Assembly (NCBI RefSeq): GCF_004564135.1
Contig: NZ_CP038255.1
Span: 2,529,501-2,593,500 of the forward strand
Length of the DNA stretch: 64,000 bases
Source: Terasakiella sp. SH-1
GTDB lineage: Bacteria > Pseudomonadota > Alphaproteobacteria > Rhodospirillales > Terasakiellaceae
Direction of reading: 5' to 3'
The notes beneath the pieces are model-generated. The model was not told the DNA's origin, did no database searches, and worked only from the letters and a program-made list of their open reading frames with translations. Each line of letters starts with the position of its first letter. The first letter of the stretch is position 1. This document shows positions 24,747-32,913 of this stretch, piece after piece. The position numbers and the translations under genes were made by a program.

Positions 24747-25016
24747 CTAGTCGGTATTCGTACCGCCCACAGCCGTGATATCCGCCAGGTCTACATTTGA
24801 GCCTGTGCTGGAAGAAACGAGGAAAATCCCCGCTGCAGGTGTGCCGTCCGTATCAACGTTCGCCATCACCATATCACCTGTGCGCAACATATCAGCCGCC
24901 TCGTTAAAATAACCGTTCGTATCCACAACTGCAGCCGTATCAACCGTGGCATAATGCCATAGGGTAAAGCCGTTGGAATATGCCAGAACACTCAAGTTTT
25001 TTGTTTCAAAAGCCAT
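24747..25016 (-). CDS. Head decoration-like phage protein
   Basis: 89 residues from ATG 25016 (MAFETKNLSVLAYSNGFTLWHYATVD); AAGGAA lies nine bases upstream, and the ATG at 25031 is inside the terminator tail. This family is regularly found next to the capsid gene in T7-like prophages of Alphaproteobacteria. The small all-beta pattern with AAGIFLVSS suggests a capsid cement protein. The function is inferred from position and size. Confidence 0.6.
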   Translation of the reverse strand: MAFETKNLSVLAYSNGFTLWHYATVDTAAVVDTNGYFNEAADMLRTGDMVMANVDTDGTPAAGIFLVSSSTGSNVDLADITAVGGTNTD

Positions 25017-25031
25017 GTTAATTTCCTTCAT

Positions 25032-25062
25032 AAAAAAAGGCCCCGATACAATACCGGGGCCA
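25032..25062 (-). terminator. Hairpin with U-run between capsid and decoration genes
   Basis: GGCCCCG and CGGGGCC form a 7-bp GC stem, followed by seven T on the minus strand and then the AAGGAA of the decoration gene. Confidence 0.85.
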
Positions 25063-25088
25063 AAGTCTGGGGAGTTTCAAATCTGAGC

Positions 25089-25907
25089 TTACGCTTCAAG
25101 GCAGCGCAAAGAGACCACACCTGATGGATCAATCAGGGAAGAGCCCTGGCTCATCATGTTATTGACGAAATGGGCCGCACGATCCCCGTGCCAGGATACA
25201 TCGGACTTGATATCATGGCCGATGGCATGACCGATGGCTGTTTTATGATACCAATAGCAGTAGCGCACATCGCCGGTTTTGGTCAGGCTGGAATGGGGCA
25301 TCCACAGCGTCCCCAACCATTTTTTGGCCTGAGTACCTTTCCAGGGCAGGTCTTCTTCACCGACATAATCAGCCTTGGTAAACTCATCAATTTGCAGCAA
25401 GTCAGACCATTGCTTCCAACCGACAATCGCATAGCGCTCGCCATCGTCAGGCACATCTGATTCACCCATCATTTCAAAAGCTTCCAGCACCTTTGCCTTG
25501 GTCAGACCATCGGTGCCATCACCGGCAAAATTGGTGGATTTATCCAGCTCGTTAATCACCAACTCGTCCGTTTTACGACCCAGCGCATAAGCCCCGGCCT
25601 TGGAGACCACCTGCATTTCGTTGATGTTGGTTTTGATTTCATCCAGCTTATCAATCCAATCGCCTGCGTAGTAATCATAGAGCTTACATTCCACCGGCTC
25701 GTGATCAATATTCATGATCGGCACTTTACCATGACGCCCCTTGGTTGAGGCTGTCCCTTTACCAATTTTCTGGAAGGTGGTTGTTGCCCCTTCCACATTA
25801 TCTTTGGTACGTACCGTATTGCGCAGTTTTGAGCCCATTTGCTGATACTGCAGGTGTACTTCGGCCACATAATGGCCAATAAACGACTGTTCGATTGATG
25901 TAGACAT
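25089..25907 (-). CDS. Major capsid protein
   Basis: 272 residues. MSTSIEQSFIGHYVAEVHLQYQQMGSKLRNTVRTKDNVEGATTTFQKIGKGTA is the N-terminus of the T7-like capsid family of Alphaproteobacteria; the ending VNNMMSQGSSLIDPSGVVSLRCLEA is typical. It forms the icosahedral shell with an HK97-type fold. It is separated from its natural neighbour, the scaffold gene, by 8.6 kb of other genes, but has its own LexA-box promoter at 26145-26173. Confidence 0.85.
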   Translation of the reverse strand: MSTSIEQSFIGHYVAEVHLQYQQMGSKLRNTVRTKDNVEGATTTFQKIGKGTASTKGRHGKVPIMNIDHEPVECKLYDYYAGDWIDKLDEIKTNINEMQVVSKAGAYALGRKTDELVINELDKSTNFAGDGTDGLTKAKVLEAFEMMGESDVPDDGERYAIVGWKQWSDLLQIDEFTKADYVGEEDLPWKGTQAKKWLGTLWMPHSSLTKTGDVRYCYWYHKTAIGHAIGHDIKSDVSWHGDRAAHFVNNMMSQGSSLIDPSGVVSLRCLEA

Positions 25908-26101
25908 TACATCACTCCTGTTATTTCAAATTGTAAGGAAAGGGGCCTGTCTTGAAAACGCGGTTATGGACAATGTCCGCCGCATCCAGACAAGCAAGGC
26001 ATTTTCGGGCCGAACAACAATGAGAAATCTACAGTGCAGCGTAGATCAGTCCGGTTATCCGAAAAGCAAAATCTGTAAGAAGAGTCTCAGCATAAAGGGG
26101 A

Positions 26102-26200
26102 GGAAAGATCACTCCGGTCACACTTCTGCTGTTGACTGAGACTGAATATAGAACATAACGCGAACATGCGCAAGCCCTAAATTCATTTTTTTCAAAAAAA
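26102..26200 (-). repeat. Promoter repeat copy A
   Basis: About 97 bases, ~90% identical to 32877-32973, in the same orientation. It contains a complete leftward promoter, a LexA box in the spacer and about 40 bases of initially transcribed sequence. The latter also occurs at 37391-37420. Confidence 0.9.
26145..26173 (-). promoter_or_regulatory. LexA-box promoter for the capsid operon
   Basis: Minus strand: TTGCGC (26173-26168), a 17-nt spacer, TATATT (26150-26145). The spacer contains GTTCGCGTTATGTTC (26165-26151), an exact GTTC-N7-GTTC match, so LexA would sit between -35 and -10. Confidence 0.75.
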
Positions 26201-26243
26201 GTTGCGTTATTCTTTAATCTGCAAAAATAACGAGGAAAAAGGC

Positions 26244-27710
26244 TTAAAATCCAAAGCCTAGATTATGGGCAAATTGGTTGACGATCTCGTCTTCATCCTT
26301 GGCTTTGACCACCTGCATAAAGGCATCGGTCGTTTTCGGCCCGACAATTCCATCATCTTTCAAATTTGCCCCCAAGTCATTAAGCGTATCTTGCAAGGCC
26401 AAACCTTCGGGTTGGAAACCCGGCTTGGGTGATTTCTTTTGCGGCAAAAGTGGCTCAAAAGTCACACCCAACTCACCAGCAAGGTTGTGCATACCGCCTT
26501 TTTTCGCCTTTTTCACCGTTTCTTTAAACTGCCCCAATGCCAGCGCTTCTGAGACTTTGCCCGTCCCTTTGTCGACCAGAGCCTTTTTCAGCCCCAACGA
26601 AGTCTTTGGCCCTAAAACCCCATCTTCTTTCAGTTTGGGCTGTTTCAGAGCTTTGGGCAGCGGCGATTGGTTGTCTTTATTGGATAGGAAGTTCAAACCG
26701 CTTTGGATGCCTTTGACAATTTCATCCTCCCCTTTGACTGGCATAATTCCAATCAAATCATTACCCGGCCCCGGCAGGGGCAAGGTGGGCGGCGCGTCTT
26801 TTCCCGGTGCAGGAACAGGAACCGGCTGAATCCCCGGCTGACCGTCTTGTGGTGGTTTTTGAGGAAAGGATAGCCCCCCCTCCCCTTTGACCGGCATAAT
26901 TCCAATCAAATCATTATCCGGCCCCGGCAGAGGCAAGCGAGGCGGCGCGCCTTTTCCCGGTGCAGGGACAGGGACCGGATGAATCCCCGGCTGACCATCT
27001 TGCGGTGGTTTTTGAGGAAAGGGCAACACCACACCACCTTCAATCGGGCTGATGCGCACTTCATCACCAGTTTCCGGCAAACGGCCCAACACATCTTCAA
27101 TCGCCTCTTCCAACGGTTGACCATCCACCGTGCGCACAGGAAGCGGGCTCTCCGGTGCCCGACGAACCGGGCTGGGCTGAACCATCTTGCCCGTTTCATC
27201 AAAACGTATCGGCTCATTGCCATAATAATGCTCAAACCATTCACGTTCACGCAGCATCATATCCTGCCTCTCCTGAACCGGTGCCTTCTCCCGCGCCTTC
27301 ATCGCATCTTTAAGCTCCGCTTCGGTCCAGTCTTTTGGGGGTTTGAGGGAGAGGTCAGCTTGACTATTGCTTAACACTTCACGAGATAATTCAGAATAGT
27401 GTTTACTTTCTTCCAGACTGGCAACACCACTCTCATTACCCTGTTGTTTCTTTCCATATCCCTGACTCCGACACGCCTGTAATTCCCAAACCCACTCGCT
27501 AATCTTAGGCTCGCCAACAACCACAATTCTCCGCCCTTTATCAAATTTATCTAAAGCATCTTGATACTTAGGTATTTGTATCTCGACCCTCTTTAATTCA
27601 CTTCTCCAAGTGCCTTTTCGCTTCTTTTCTAAAGCTTGATCAAGACGACATTTTGCATTTTTTAAATCTGCTAAATACCCTTCAACATCACTTCTCGTTA
27701 CGCCTGACAT
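26244..27710 (-). CDS. Proline-rich repeat protein with two peptidoglycan-binding-like motifs
   Basis: 488 residues, no signal peptide. Residues 1-165 are charged and helical. Residues 231-332 hold a 51-residue unit in tandem (FPQKPPQDGQPGI ... PGPDNDLIGIMPVKGE), rich in Pro and Gly. The C-terminal part has two segments with DGVLGPKT (363-370) and DGIVGPKT (453-460), the core motif of PG_binding_1 domains. The layout suggests a virion-carried or cargo protein that meets the cell wall. No enzymatic domain is seen and no family is recognised. RBS AAGGAGAG. It is transcribed leftwards toward repeat A. Confidence 0.6.
   Translation of the reverse strand: MSGVTRSDVEGYLADLKNAKCRLDQALEKKRKGTWRSELKRVEIQIPKYQDALDKFDKGRRIVVVGEPKISEWVWELQACRSQGYGKKQQGNESGVASLEESKHYSELSREVLSNSQADLSLKPPKDWTEAELKDAMKAREKAPVQERQDMMLREREWFEHYYGNEPIRFDETGKMVQPSPVRRAPESPLPVRTVDGQPLEEAIEDVLGRLPETGDEVRISPIEGGVVLPFPQKPPQDGQPGIHPVPVPAPGKGAPPRLPLPGPDNDLIGIMPVKGEGGLSFPQKPPQDGQPGIQPVPVPAPGKDAPPTLPLPGPGNDLIGIMPVKGEDEIVKGIQSGLNFLSNKDNQSPLPKALKQPKLKEDGVLGPKTSLGLKKALVDKGTGKVSEALALGQFKETVKKAKKGGMHNLAGELGVTFEPLLPQKKSPKPGFQPEGLALQDTLNDLGANLKDDGIVGPKTTDAFMQVVKAKDEDEIVNQFAHNLGFGF
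26715..27020 (-). repeat. Tandem 153-bp coding repeat
   Basis: Two in-frame units of 153 bases (27020-26868 and 26867-26715) encode the 51-residue proline-rich repeats. A partial degenerate unit precedes them. Confidence 0.85.
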
Positions 27711-27770
27711 TTATCTCTCCTTAAAAGTTGCCAAAACCATCCATATTGCATTTAAATACATGCGTTAAAA

Positions 27771-28547
27771 ATGGACAAAAAAATGAAATATTTATATTTT
27801 TTAATATCATATGCCCTTATTGCCTCGCTAAACGCCGCACATGCCTGTCCGGATGAAGACAATACCGCAACCCCTTTGGTCTATGGAATTCATCTCCCTA
27901 CAGCGAACTATGAAAATGGCATAAACAGGGCAGAAACCTTTTTTCAGAAAAGTGTTGCTCTTAACGAACCTTATGGCGAACAGGTCTATAACCTTTTCAA
28001 AACATATAAAGACGAGCACGGGAACGAAGCATGGTCCCGAGACACGAAATTAAAGTTCCTGAAAGAAGCATCTCACCTAGGTGTCGGCTATGCCAGTTTT
28101 GCCTATGCCTCTAAAATCTGGCGAGAGAACCAAACTCAAAGTGCCCGTTATATCAAAAAGGCCGTAGAGCAGAATTATCTCCCGGCTTTTGAAGTCTATG
28201 CAGATTACCTGAGTGACCTGGAATACGAAGATATATCATCTTTAAACTACCCCCAAAACCGGTGGGTTATATACGACAGCTACAAGGTTTCAATAAGCCA
28301 CGGCTGTGCCTTACCCAAATACATGCTTGCCCAATACATCTATCATTTCATCCCTGAAAAAGAGCATGAAGTCATTCCACTGCTTCTTGATTATATTGAT
28401 GACAAAGACGCTCTCCCCTCACACCGTGAAGACGCAATCATTGACCTCTGCGTTCTTGGTGTAGGCAAAGCCAATGCCCTGCCGATTGAAGAACGTTGGT
28501 GTAGCAAATCCTTTACTTTGTTCAGGAAAAACATCCATGAGGATTAA
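27771..28547 (+). CDS. Secreted helical-repeat protein, type 1 copy 1
   Basis: 258 residues (254 if ATG 27783 is used; neither start has a strong RBS). A signal peptide ends at NAAHA, followed by CPDEDN. The rest is helical with a TPR/Sel1-like periodicity (HLGVGYASFAYASKIWRENQTQSARYIKKAVEQNYLPAFEVYADYL). The C-terminus has DLCVLGVGKA and a final RWC, conserved in the other type 1 genes at 30920 and, in its N-terminal part, at 32266. The cysteines suggest disulfides and a periplasmic location. Function unknown. First gene of the array. Confidence 0.7.
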   Translation: MDKKMKYLYFLISYALIASLNAAHACPDEDNTATPLVYGIHLPTANYENGINRAETFFQKSVALNEPYGEQVYNLFKTYKDEHGNEAWSRDTKLKFLKEASHLGVGYASFAYASKIWRENQTQSARYIKKAVEQNYLPAFEVYADYLSDLEYEDISSLNYPQNRWVIYDSYKVSISHGCALPKYMLAQYIYHFIPEKEHEVIPLLLDYIDDKDALPSHREDAIIDLCVLGVGKANALPIEERWCSKSFTLFRKNIHED

Positions 28548-29301
28548 ACATCTATTATGTATCATCCTGTTGGCGGGGTGTTCTCTTCACAGCCAACAAC
28601 CTGTGCCTTACCAAGGCATACCGGAAACATATTGGTCCGACTTTGCCGATAAATCGCGCATTCAAGCTGCTTTGGAACAGCAAACTTCCGAAGAGACCCA
28701 TGTTCTGCTGGCCCGCATATATTTAAAAGACAACTATGACAATCGGGCAAAAATACTGCCGCTCATCACGCCTTACGTCACCCACAATGCCGATGCCGCC
28801 ATGATGTATGGTCTGGTCTATTATTCCAATAATGATGAAGAGGCTTTTTACGGTTTTCTTCACGCCGCACGACAGGGGCATCCCACAGGAATGCTTTATC
28901 TGGCATCACATTATCATCATATTCTCAACAGAAATAGAACCGCTGTTTATTGGGCCTTTAAAGCCGTTGAAAAAGGCTGTGGGATTGCACGCAACTATCA
29001 TTGGATTTTAGATATGGAATCTGAAGACAAACAGGAGCTTAACGACACGCTTTATCCATACATGGCGGAGTTCGATAATATGTTCTCTCAGATTGTGATG
29101 ATGGGTAAAGCCAACTCAACCCAACAACCTCATGAACATGCCTATTGGAAACGACGCATCCAAGTCAGTCAGGAAAAGGAAAGACAGGCCGCATCAGGAT
29201 ATTTTTACGATCTACATAAAGAGTGCCGCGAGCGTTTTTCCCAAGACTTATACGATAGATTTTCTTCTTATGGTCAAAATGATCTGAGAGTAAAACGATG
29301 A
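28537..29301 (+). CDS. Sel1-like lipoprotein, type 2 copy 1
   Basis: 254 residues from ATG 28537 (AGGAAAA upstream); the frame opens 63 bases earlier inside the preceding gene. MRIKHLLCIILLAGCS is a lipoprotein signal with the lipidated Cys at position 15. Sel1-like units follow (EEAFYGFLHAARQGHPTGMLYLASHYHHI ... AVYWAFKAVEKGCGIARNYHW). It overlaps the previous gene by 11 bases and the next by 4. An almost identical copy lies at 30090. Confidence 0.8.
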   Translation: MRIKHLLCIILLAGCSLHSQQPVPYQGIPETYWSDFADKSRIQAALEQQTSEETHVLLARIYLKDNYDNRAKILPLITPYVTHNADAAMMYGLVYYSNNDEEAFYGFLHAARQGHPTGMLYLASHYHHILNRNRTAVYWAFKAVEKGCGIARNYHWILDMESEDKQELNDTLYPYMAEFDNMFSQIVMMGKANSTQQPHEHAYWKRRIQVSQEKERQAASGYFYDLHKECRERFSQDLYDRFSSYGQNDLRVKR

Positions 29302-30035
29302 AAAAACTCTCTTTCATTGTTCTAGTTTTCATATCTGCTTGCACCTCTGAACCTGAAACAAATCTACTCAGTGAAAGCGCATACCTTCAATCAGCTGAAC
29401 GGCATATATATGAAATTAGAAATATTCCTCATGCGACAACCCAATTACACAAGGCATTAAGCATCCATAACTCTGCCGATGCAGCAGCCTTATTAGCACA
29501 GCTTAAAATTGCACAGACCCAACTTACAGACAGGGACGAATCATGGAGGGAAGAAGTCACCACTCTTGTATCCCCCTTCAAAAAAACAAATGCACAGGCT
29601 GCTTATCTTTATGCGCTAGTCCAGCAAAAACAACCAAACCAAACCCAAGTCTTAAACAATTTTCTAAACGCTGCTGCCTTAAAAAGTGCTGCTGCAATGC
29701 TCTATGTCGGCAGTATTTATCATCATGATTTTGATGACCCAAAAACAGCGTATGACTTTACGCTGAGAGCACTGAAACACGGCTGCCCCGCAGCCTTGGG
29801 TTTTCTCAAGGCTTATCAAAACCGCTTTATTTCAAAAGAAGAACTTATAGAGCTAACCTTATTTGCCGCTATAGAAGGCAGTGTTAGTGCACGATGGGAC
29901 ATGTCTCTATATCTTGATGCCATCAATCCCGTCGAAGCTTTATATTGGGAAAGACAAGCCGATAAAGCCCACAAAGAGAGAATAAGACGCAGTAAGCTTC
30001 CCCTATATGATTTAAATGCCGTCTGCATGAATTAA
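29298..30035 (+). CDS. Lipoprotein, type 3
   Basis: 245 residues. MKKLSFIVLVFISAC-T is a lipoprotein signal (Cys15). Helical repeats related to type 2 (FLNAAALKSAAAMLYVGSIYHHDFDDPKTAYDFTLRALKHGCPAALGFL). The ending YDLNAVC resembles the YDLHKEC region of type 2, so types 2 and 3 share an origin. ATGA overlap with the type 2 gene. A 12-codon remnant of a second copy lies at 30851. Confidence 0.75.
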   Translation: MKKLSFIVLVFISACTSEPETNLLSESAYLQSAERHIYEIRNIPHATTQLHKALSIHNSADAAALLAQLKIAQTQLTDRDESWREEVTTLVSPFKKTNAQAAYLYALVQQKQPNQTQVLNNFLNAAALKSAAAMLYVGSIYHHDFDDPKTAYDFTLRALKHGCPAALGFLKAYQNRFISKEELIELTLFAAIEGSVSARWDMSLYLDAINPVEALYWERQADKAHKERIRRSKLPLYDLNAVCMN

Positions 30036-30089
30036 TCCCCCTCCCCCATCCATAAGAGAGAGAGCATTAGCTTCTAAGGAAAAATATCC

Positions 30090-30854
30090 ATGAGGATTAA
30101 ACATCTATTATGTGTCATCCTGCTGGCGGGGTGTTCTGTTCACAGCCCACAACCTGTGCCTTACCAAGGCATACCTGAAACATATTGGTCCGACTTTGCC
30201 GATAAGTCGCGCATTCAAGCTGCTTTGGAACAGCAAACTTCCGAAGAGGCCCATGTTCTGCTGGCCCGTATGTATCTAAAAGACGACTATGACAATCGGG
30301 CAAAAATACTGCCGCTTATCACGCCTTACGTCACCCACAATGCCGATGCCGCCATGATGTATGGTTTGGTCTATTATTCCAATAATGACGAAGAGGCTTT
30401 TTACGGTTTTCTTCACGCCGCACGCCAGGGACATCCCACAGGAATGCTTTATCTGGCATCCCTCTATCATCATATTCTCAACACAAATCAAACCGCTGTT
30501 TATTGGGCCTTTAAAGCCGTTGAAAAAGGCTGTGGACAGGCGCGAGAGTATCATTGGTTTTTGGATATGGAATCTGCAGACAAACAGGGGGTTAACGACA
30601 CGCTTTATCCATATCTGGCAGAGTTCGATAATATGTTCTCTCAAATTGTGATGATGGGTGAAGCCAACTCGACCCAACAAGCTCATGAACATGCCTATTG
30701 GAAACGGCGCATCCAAGTCAGTCAGGAAAAGGAAAGACAGGCCGCATCAGGATATTTTTACGATCTACATAAAGAGTGCCGCGAGCGTTTTTCCCAAGAC
30801 TTATACGATAGATATTCCTCTTATGGTCAAAATGACCTGAGAGTAGAGCAATGA
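30090..30854 (+). CDS. Sel1-like lipoprotein, type 2 copy 2
   Basis: 254 residues, exactly the length of copy 1, with about 20 amino-acid differences spread over the gene and near-identical DNA including the bases before the ATG. Lipobox LLAGCS. RBS AAGGAAAA. It must derive from a recent tandem duplication. Changes such as Thr to Ala, His to Leu and Arg-Asn to Gln-Ala around residue 150 leave the Sel1 motifs intact. Confidence 0.8.
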   Translation: MRIKHLLCVILLAGCSVHSPQPVPYQGIPETYWSDFADKSRIQAALEQQTSEEAHVLLARMYLKDDYDNRAKILPLITPYVTHNADAAMMYGLVYYSNNDEEAFYGFLHAARQGHPTGMLYLASLYHHILNTNQTAVYWAFKAVEKGCGQAREYHWFLDMESADKQGVNDTLYPYLAEFDNMFSQIVMMGEANSTQQAHEHAYWKRRIQVSQEKERQAASGYFYDLHKECRERFSQDLYDRYSSYGQNDLRVEQ

Positions 30855-30889
30855 AAAAATTCTCTTTCCTCCTTCAATGCCATTCCTGA
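30851..30889 (+). pseudogene. Remnant of a second type 3 lipoprotein gene
   Basis: ATGAAAAAATTCTCTTTC overlaps the stop of type 2 copy 2 by four bases, exactly as the type 3 gene does after copy 1. The frame ends after 12 codons (MKKFSFLLQCHS). The rest of the duplicated gene has been deleted. Confidence 0.6.
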
Positions 30890-30919
30890 AAATAATTTTG
30901 AATTAGTGCATATCTCATA

Positions 30920-31666
30920 ATGCGATACATACCCTTCATCACCCTGTTGTTTATAAACATGTCAGTATCAGCTTGCCCTGAACCTGATGTTACTTCCCCT
31001 CTAATCCAGGCTATCGAAAGGGCTGGAAGTGGACATGTTCATGGCTCATTAGACAAAGCCCGTGTACAGATTAACAAGGCGCTTAAAGCTAAAGAAAAAT
31101 ATGCAAACATTGTTGCACAAACTCTCCAGAGTTTTGAAAAAACATATGGAGAAACACTATGGCCATCAAAAGCCAGTACAGCTTTCTTAATACAACTTTC
31201 AGATTCAGGGGTTGGCTTTGCCTCTTATACCTTAACCTCACGTTTCAGCAGCACGAAAGAAGGCAATAAAATTCTTCATTATTTAGGTAAAGCAGCTGAG
31301 CAAAACTATCCCCCGGCCTTTTTCGACTATGCATCCGCACGATTTGCAACAACACTCTTCGACACTTCCCCTCTCCAGTTCCATGCCCCCAAACATAAAT
31401 GGCTGATTTATAATTATTTCCAAAAAGCAATCGCATTGAATTGCACGGAAGCCAAATATGAACTCGCGCACTACATCCACCTCTACCTTCCTGAAAAGAA
31501 ACACCAAATCCCGAACCTTCTCCTCGGTTTTATATCCGCACCCGATACTGCCCCTTCCCATAGAGAACAAGCGATTCGCGATCTTTGCGTTTTAGGCATA
31601 GGAAAAGCCTATCAATCCCCCTTACCACACCGATGGTGTCATAGCGCCATACCATTTGGATTTTAG
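30920..31666 (+). CDS. Secreted helical-repeat protein, type 1 copy 2
   Basis: 248 residues. Signal peptide MRYIPFITLLFINMSVSA followed by CPEPDV. The order of elements is as in copy 1: DSGVGFASYTLTSRFSST, LGKAAEQNYPPAFFDYASARF, HLYLPEKKHQIPNLLLGFI, SHREQAIRDLCVLGIGKA and RWC. Sequence identity to copy 1 is moderate, so this pair diverged earlier than the type 2 pair. No strong RBS is visible before the ATG. Confidence 0.7.
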   Translation: MRYIPFITLLFINMSVSACPEPDVTSPLIQAIERAGSGHVHGSLDKARVQINKALKAKEKYANIVAQTLQSFEKTYGETLWPSKASTAFLIQLSDSGVGFASYTLTSRFSSTKEGNKILHYLGKAAEQNYPPAFFDYASARFATTLFDTSPLQFHAPKHKWLIYNYFQKAIALNCTEAKYELAHYIHLYLPEKKHQIPNLLLGFISAPDTAPSHREQAIRDLCVLGIGKAYQSPLPHRWCHSAIPFGF

Positions 31667-31739
31667 AGTTTCCTTTTCTCACAAAAACATCCCACCCCCA
31701 TCCATAAGGGAGATAACATCTGATCAAAGGAAAATGGCT

Positions 31740-32216
31740 ATGGGGATAAAACATCTATTATGTATCATCCTGCTGACGGGTTGTTCTGTTCACAGTCAAC
31801 AAACACCTGAAAAGACTTGGTATAAAATTGCTCTGGAACTCCATTGCAGCCAACCTCCCTGCGATCTACAAAAAATCAGAAAATGATATGGAAAAAGTGT
31901 GACGCGACAAAATGATGCCATGTCTCAATTTAAATATGCTGTTATCCTTCAACATACCACCTCTTCACCAGAGGCAAGAAAAGCCGCTGAGCAACTGGAA
32001 AAAACAGCTCTCTATGAGATTTTATTCCGCTGTGGAGGAGATTACCGCCTTCAAGCCCTCAGAGCTCAAAGAATTGCAGTTACCTATAGCTCCAACCTTT
32101 TCTTTCCAAGAGATATGAAGAAAGCCGCACACTGGCGTGGAGTTGCACAATCTTTTGAAGAAAGATTTTTATACAGATGCCCTGCCCCTACCTTAAGAAA
32201 ATGCTGGCGACCTTAA
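31740..32216 (+). pseudogene. Type 2 lipoprotein copy 3, interrupted by an in-frame TGA
   Basis: The start MGIKHLLCIILLTGCSVHSQQ is the type 2 signal peptide and lipobox. The frame stops at TGA 31884-31886 after 48 codons and continues open in the same frame from 31887 to 32216 (YGKSVTRQNDAMSQFKYAVIL...). One base change (for example TGG to TGA) explains this. The downstream part is Sel1-like (DMKKAAHWRGVAQSFEE) but unlike copies 1 and 2 in detail and shorter. Probably non-functional, or a 48-residue lipopeptide is made. Confidence 0.65.
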
Positions 32217-32265
32217 TCAAGAAAAACTCCAAACATTGCAACAACCAACAATTACAAAAAACAGA

Positions 32266-32913
32266 ATGAGAATTGTCTTTTTATTCATAATTTTCTTTGC
32301 TTCTCCAGCTCTATCTTGTCCTAAACCTGGCGGAGATCAGAAAACTTTCAACCTGACACACGCAATCAATAACCTTGCTTTTGCACATATAGAAAATGGT
32401 ATTCAAGATATCGGAACTTATCTCAACAAAGCCGATAAATTAGATGAACCCGGTGCAAAACACGCATCAGGCTTATTTAAAAACTACACATGGAAGTATG
32501 GCTCTCAAAAATGGCCTCAAACTGTTGCCCTGCGTTTCTTAATTGAGCTTTCTATAAAAGGAAGTGGCTACGCTAGCTATAGATTAGCCAACCTTTTCGG
32601 CGGGTTAAAAGATACGACAACCCAAAGATACTTTCTAGAACGTGCTGTCGCACAGCAATACCCCCCAGCCTACCTTGAGTTCGCTCTATTTTTGTCCAAC
32701 CCTGAAAATAATAATTGGGGGACAGACAGGTTCTTAAACGACATTCCTATGATCAAAAAATACTTTCGTAAGGCTATCAACCTTAAATGCCGTTATGCCC
32801 AAAAAGCTCTCACTCGTTTCCAAAAAGACCTCCAAGATAAAGAACTTTTTTCAGCGTATACTGGACGCAGAGAGAGGGAAAACCACTCTGGTCACACTTC
32901 TCCTGTTGACTGA
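32266..32913 (+). CDS. Secreted helical-repeat protein, type 1 copy 3, C-terminally truncated
   Basis: 215 residues from ATG 32266. Signal peptide MRIVFLFIIFFASPALS followed by CPKPGG. The type 1 pattern is present up to INLKCRYAQKALTRFQKDL, but the conserved SHREQAI...DLCVLGIGKA...RWC ending is missing. The last residues (ENHSGHTSPVD) and the stop codon come from repeat copy B. The gene was therefore cut at the repeat boundary. Probably a broken or altered product. Confidence 0.65.
   Translation: MRIVFLFIIFFASPALSCPKPGGDQKTFNLTHAINNLAFAHIENGIQDIGTYLNKADKLDEPGAKHASGLFKNYTWKYGSQKWPQTVALRFLIELSIKGSGYASYRLANLFGGLKDTTTQRYFLERAVAQQYPPAYLEFALFLSNPENNNWGTDRFLNDIPMIKKYFRKAINLKCRYAQKALTRFQKDLQDKELFSAYTGRRERENHSGHTSPVD

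Larger units (their letters stand above)
25908..26243. other. Upstream region of the capsid gene
   Basis: 336 bases without a gene. It contains repeat copy A (26102-26200) with a leftward promoter and LexA box, then about 190 bases of leader. The leader has a possible stem ATCTAC/GTAGAT around 26028-26048. No clear terminator with a T-run is seen here. Confidence 0.6.

Noticed and set aside
31884-31886. TGA as a selenocysteine codon
   Set aside because: No SECIS-like stem was seen right after the codon, the protein is not a redox enzyme, and paralogs have no cysteine that would match the position.
27771-32913. Repeated units considered as a CRISPR array
   Set aside because: The repeats are whole coding genes of about 750 bases with diverged sequence; there are no short regular repeats with spacers and no cas genes.
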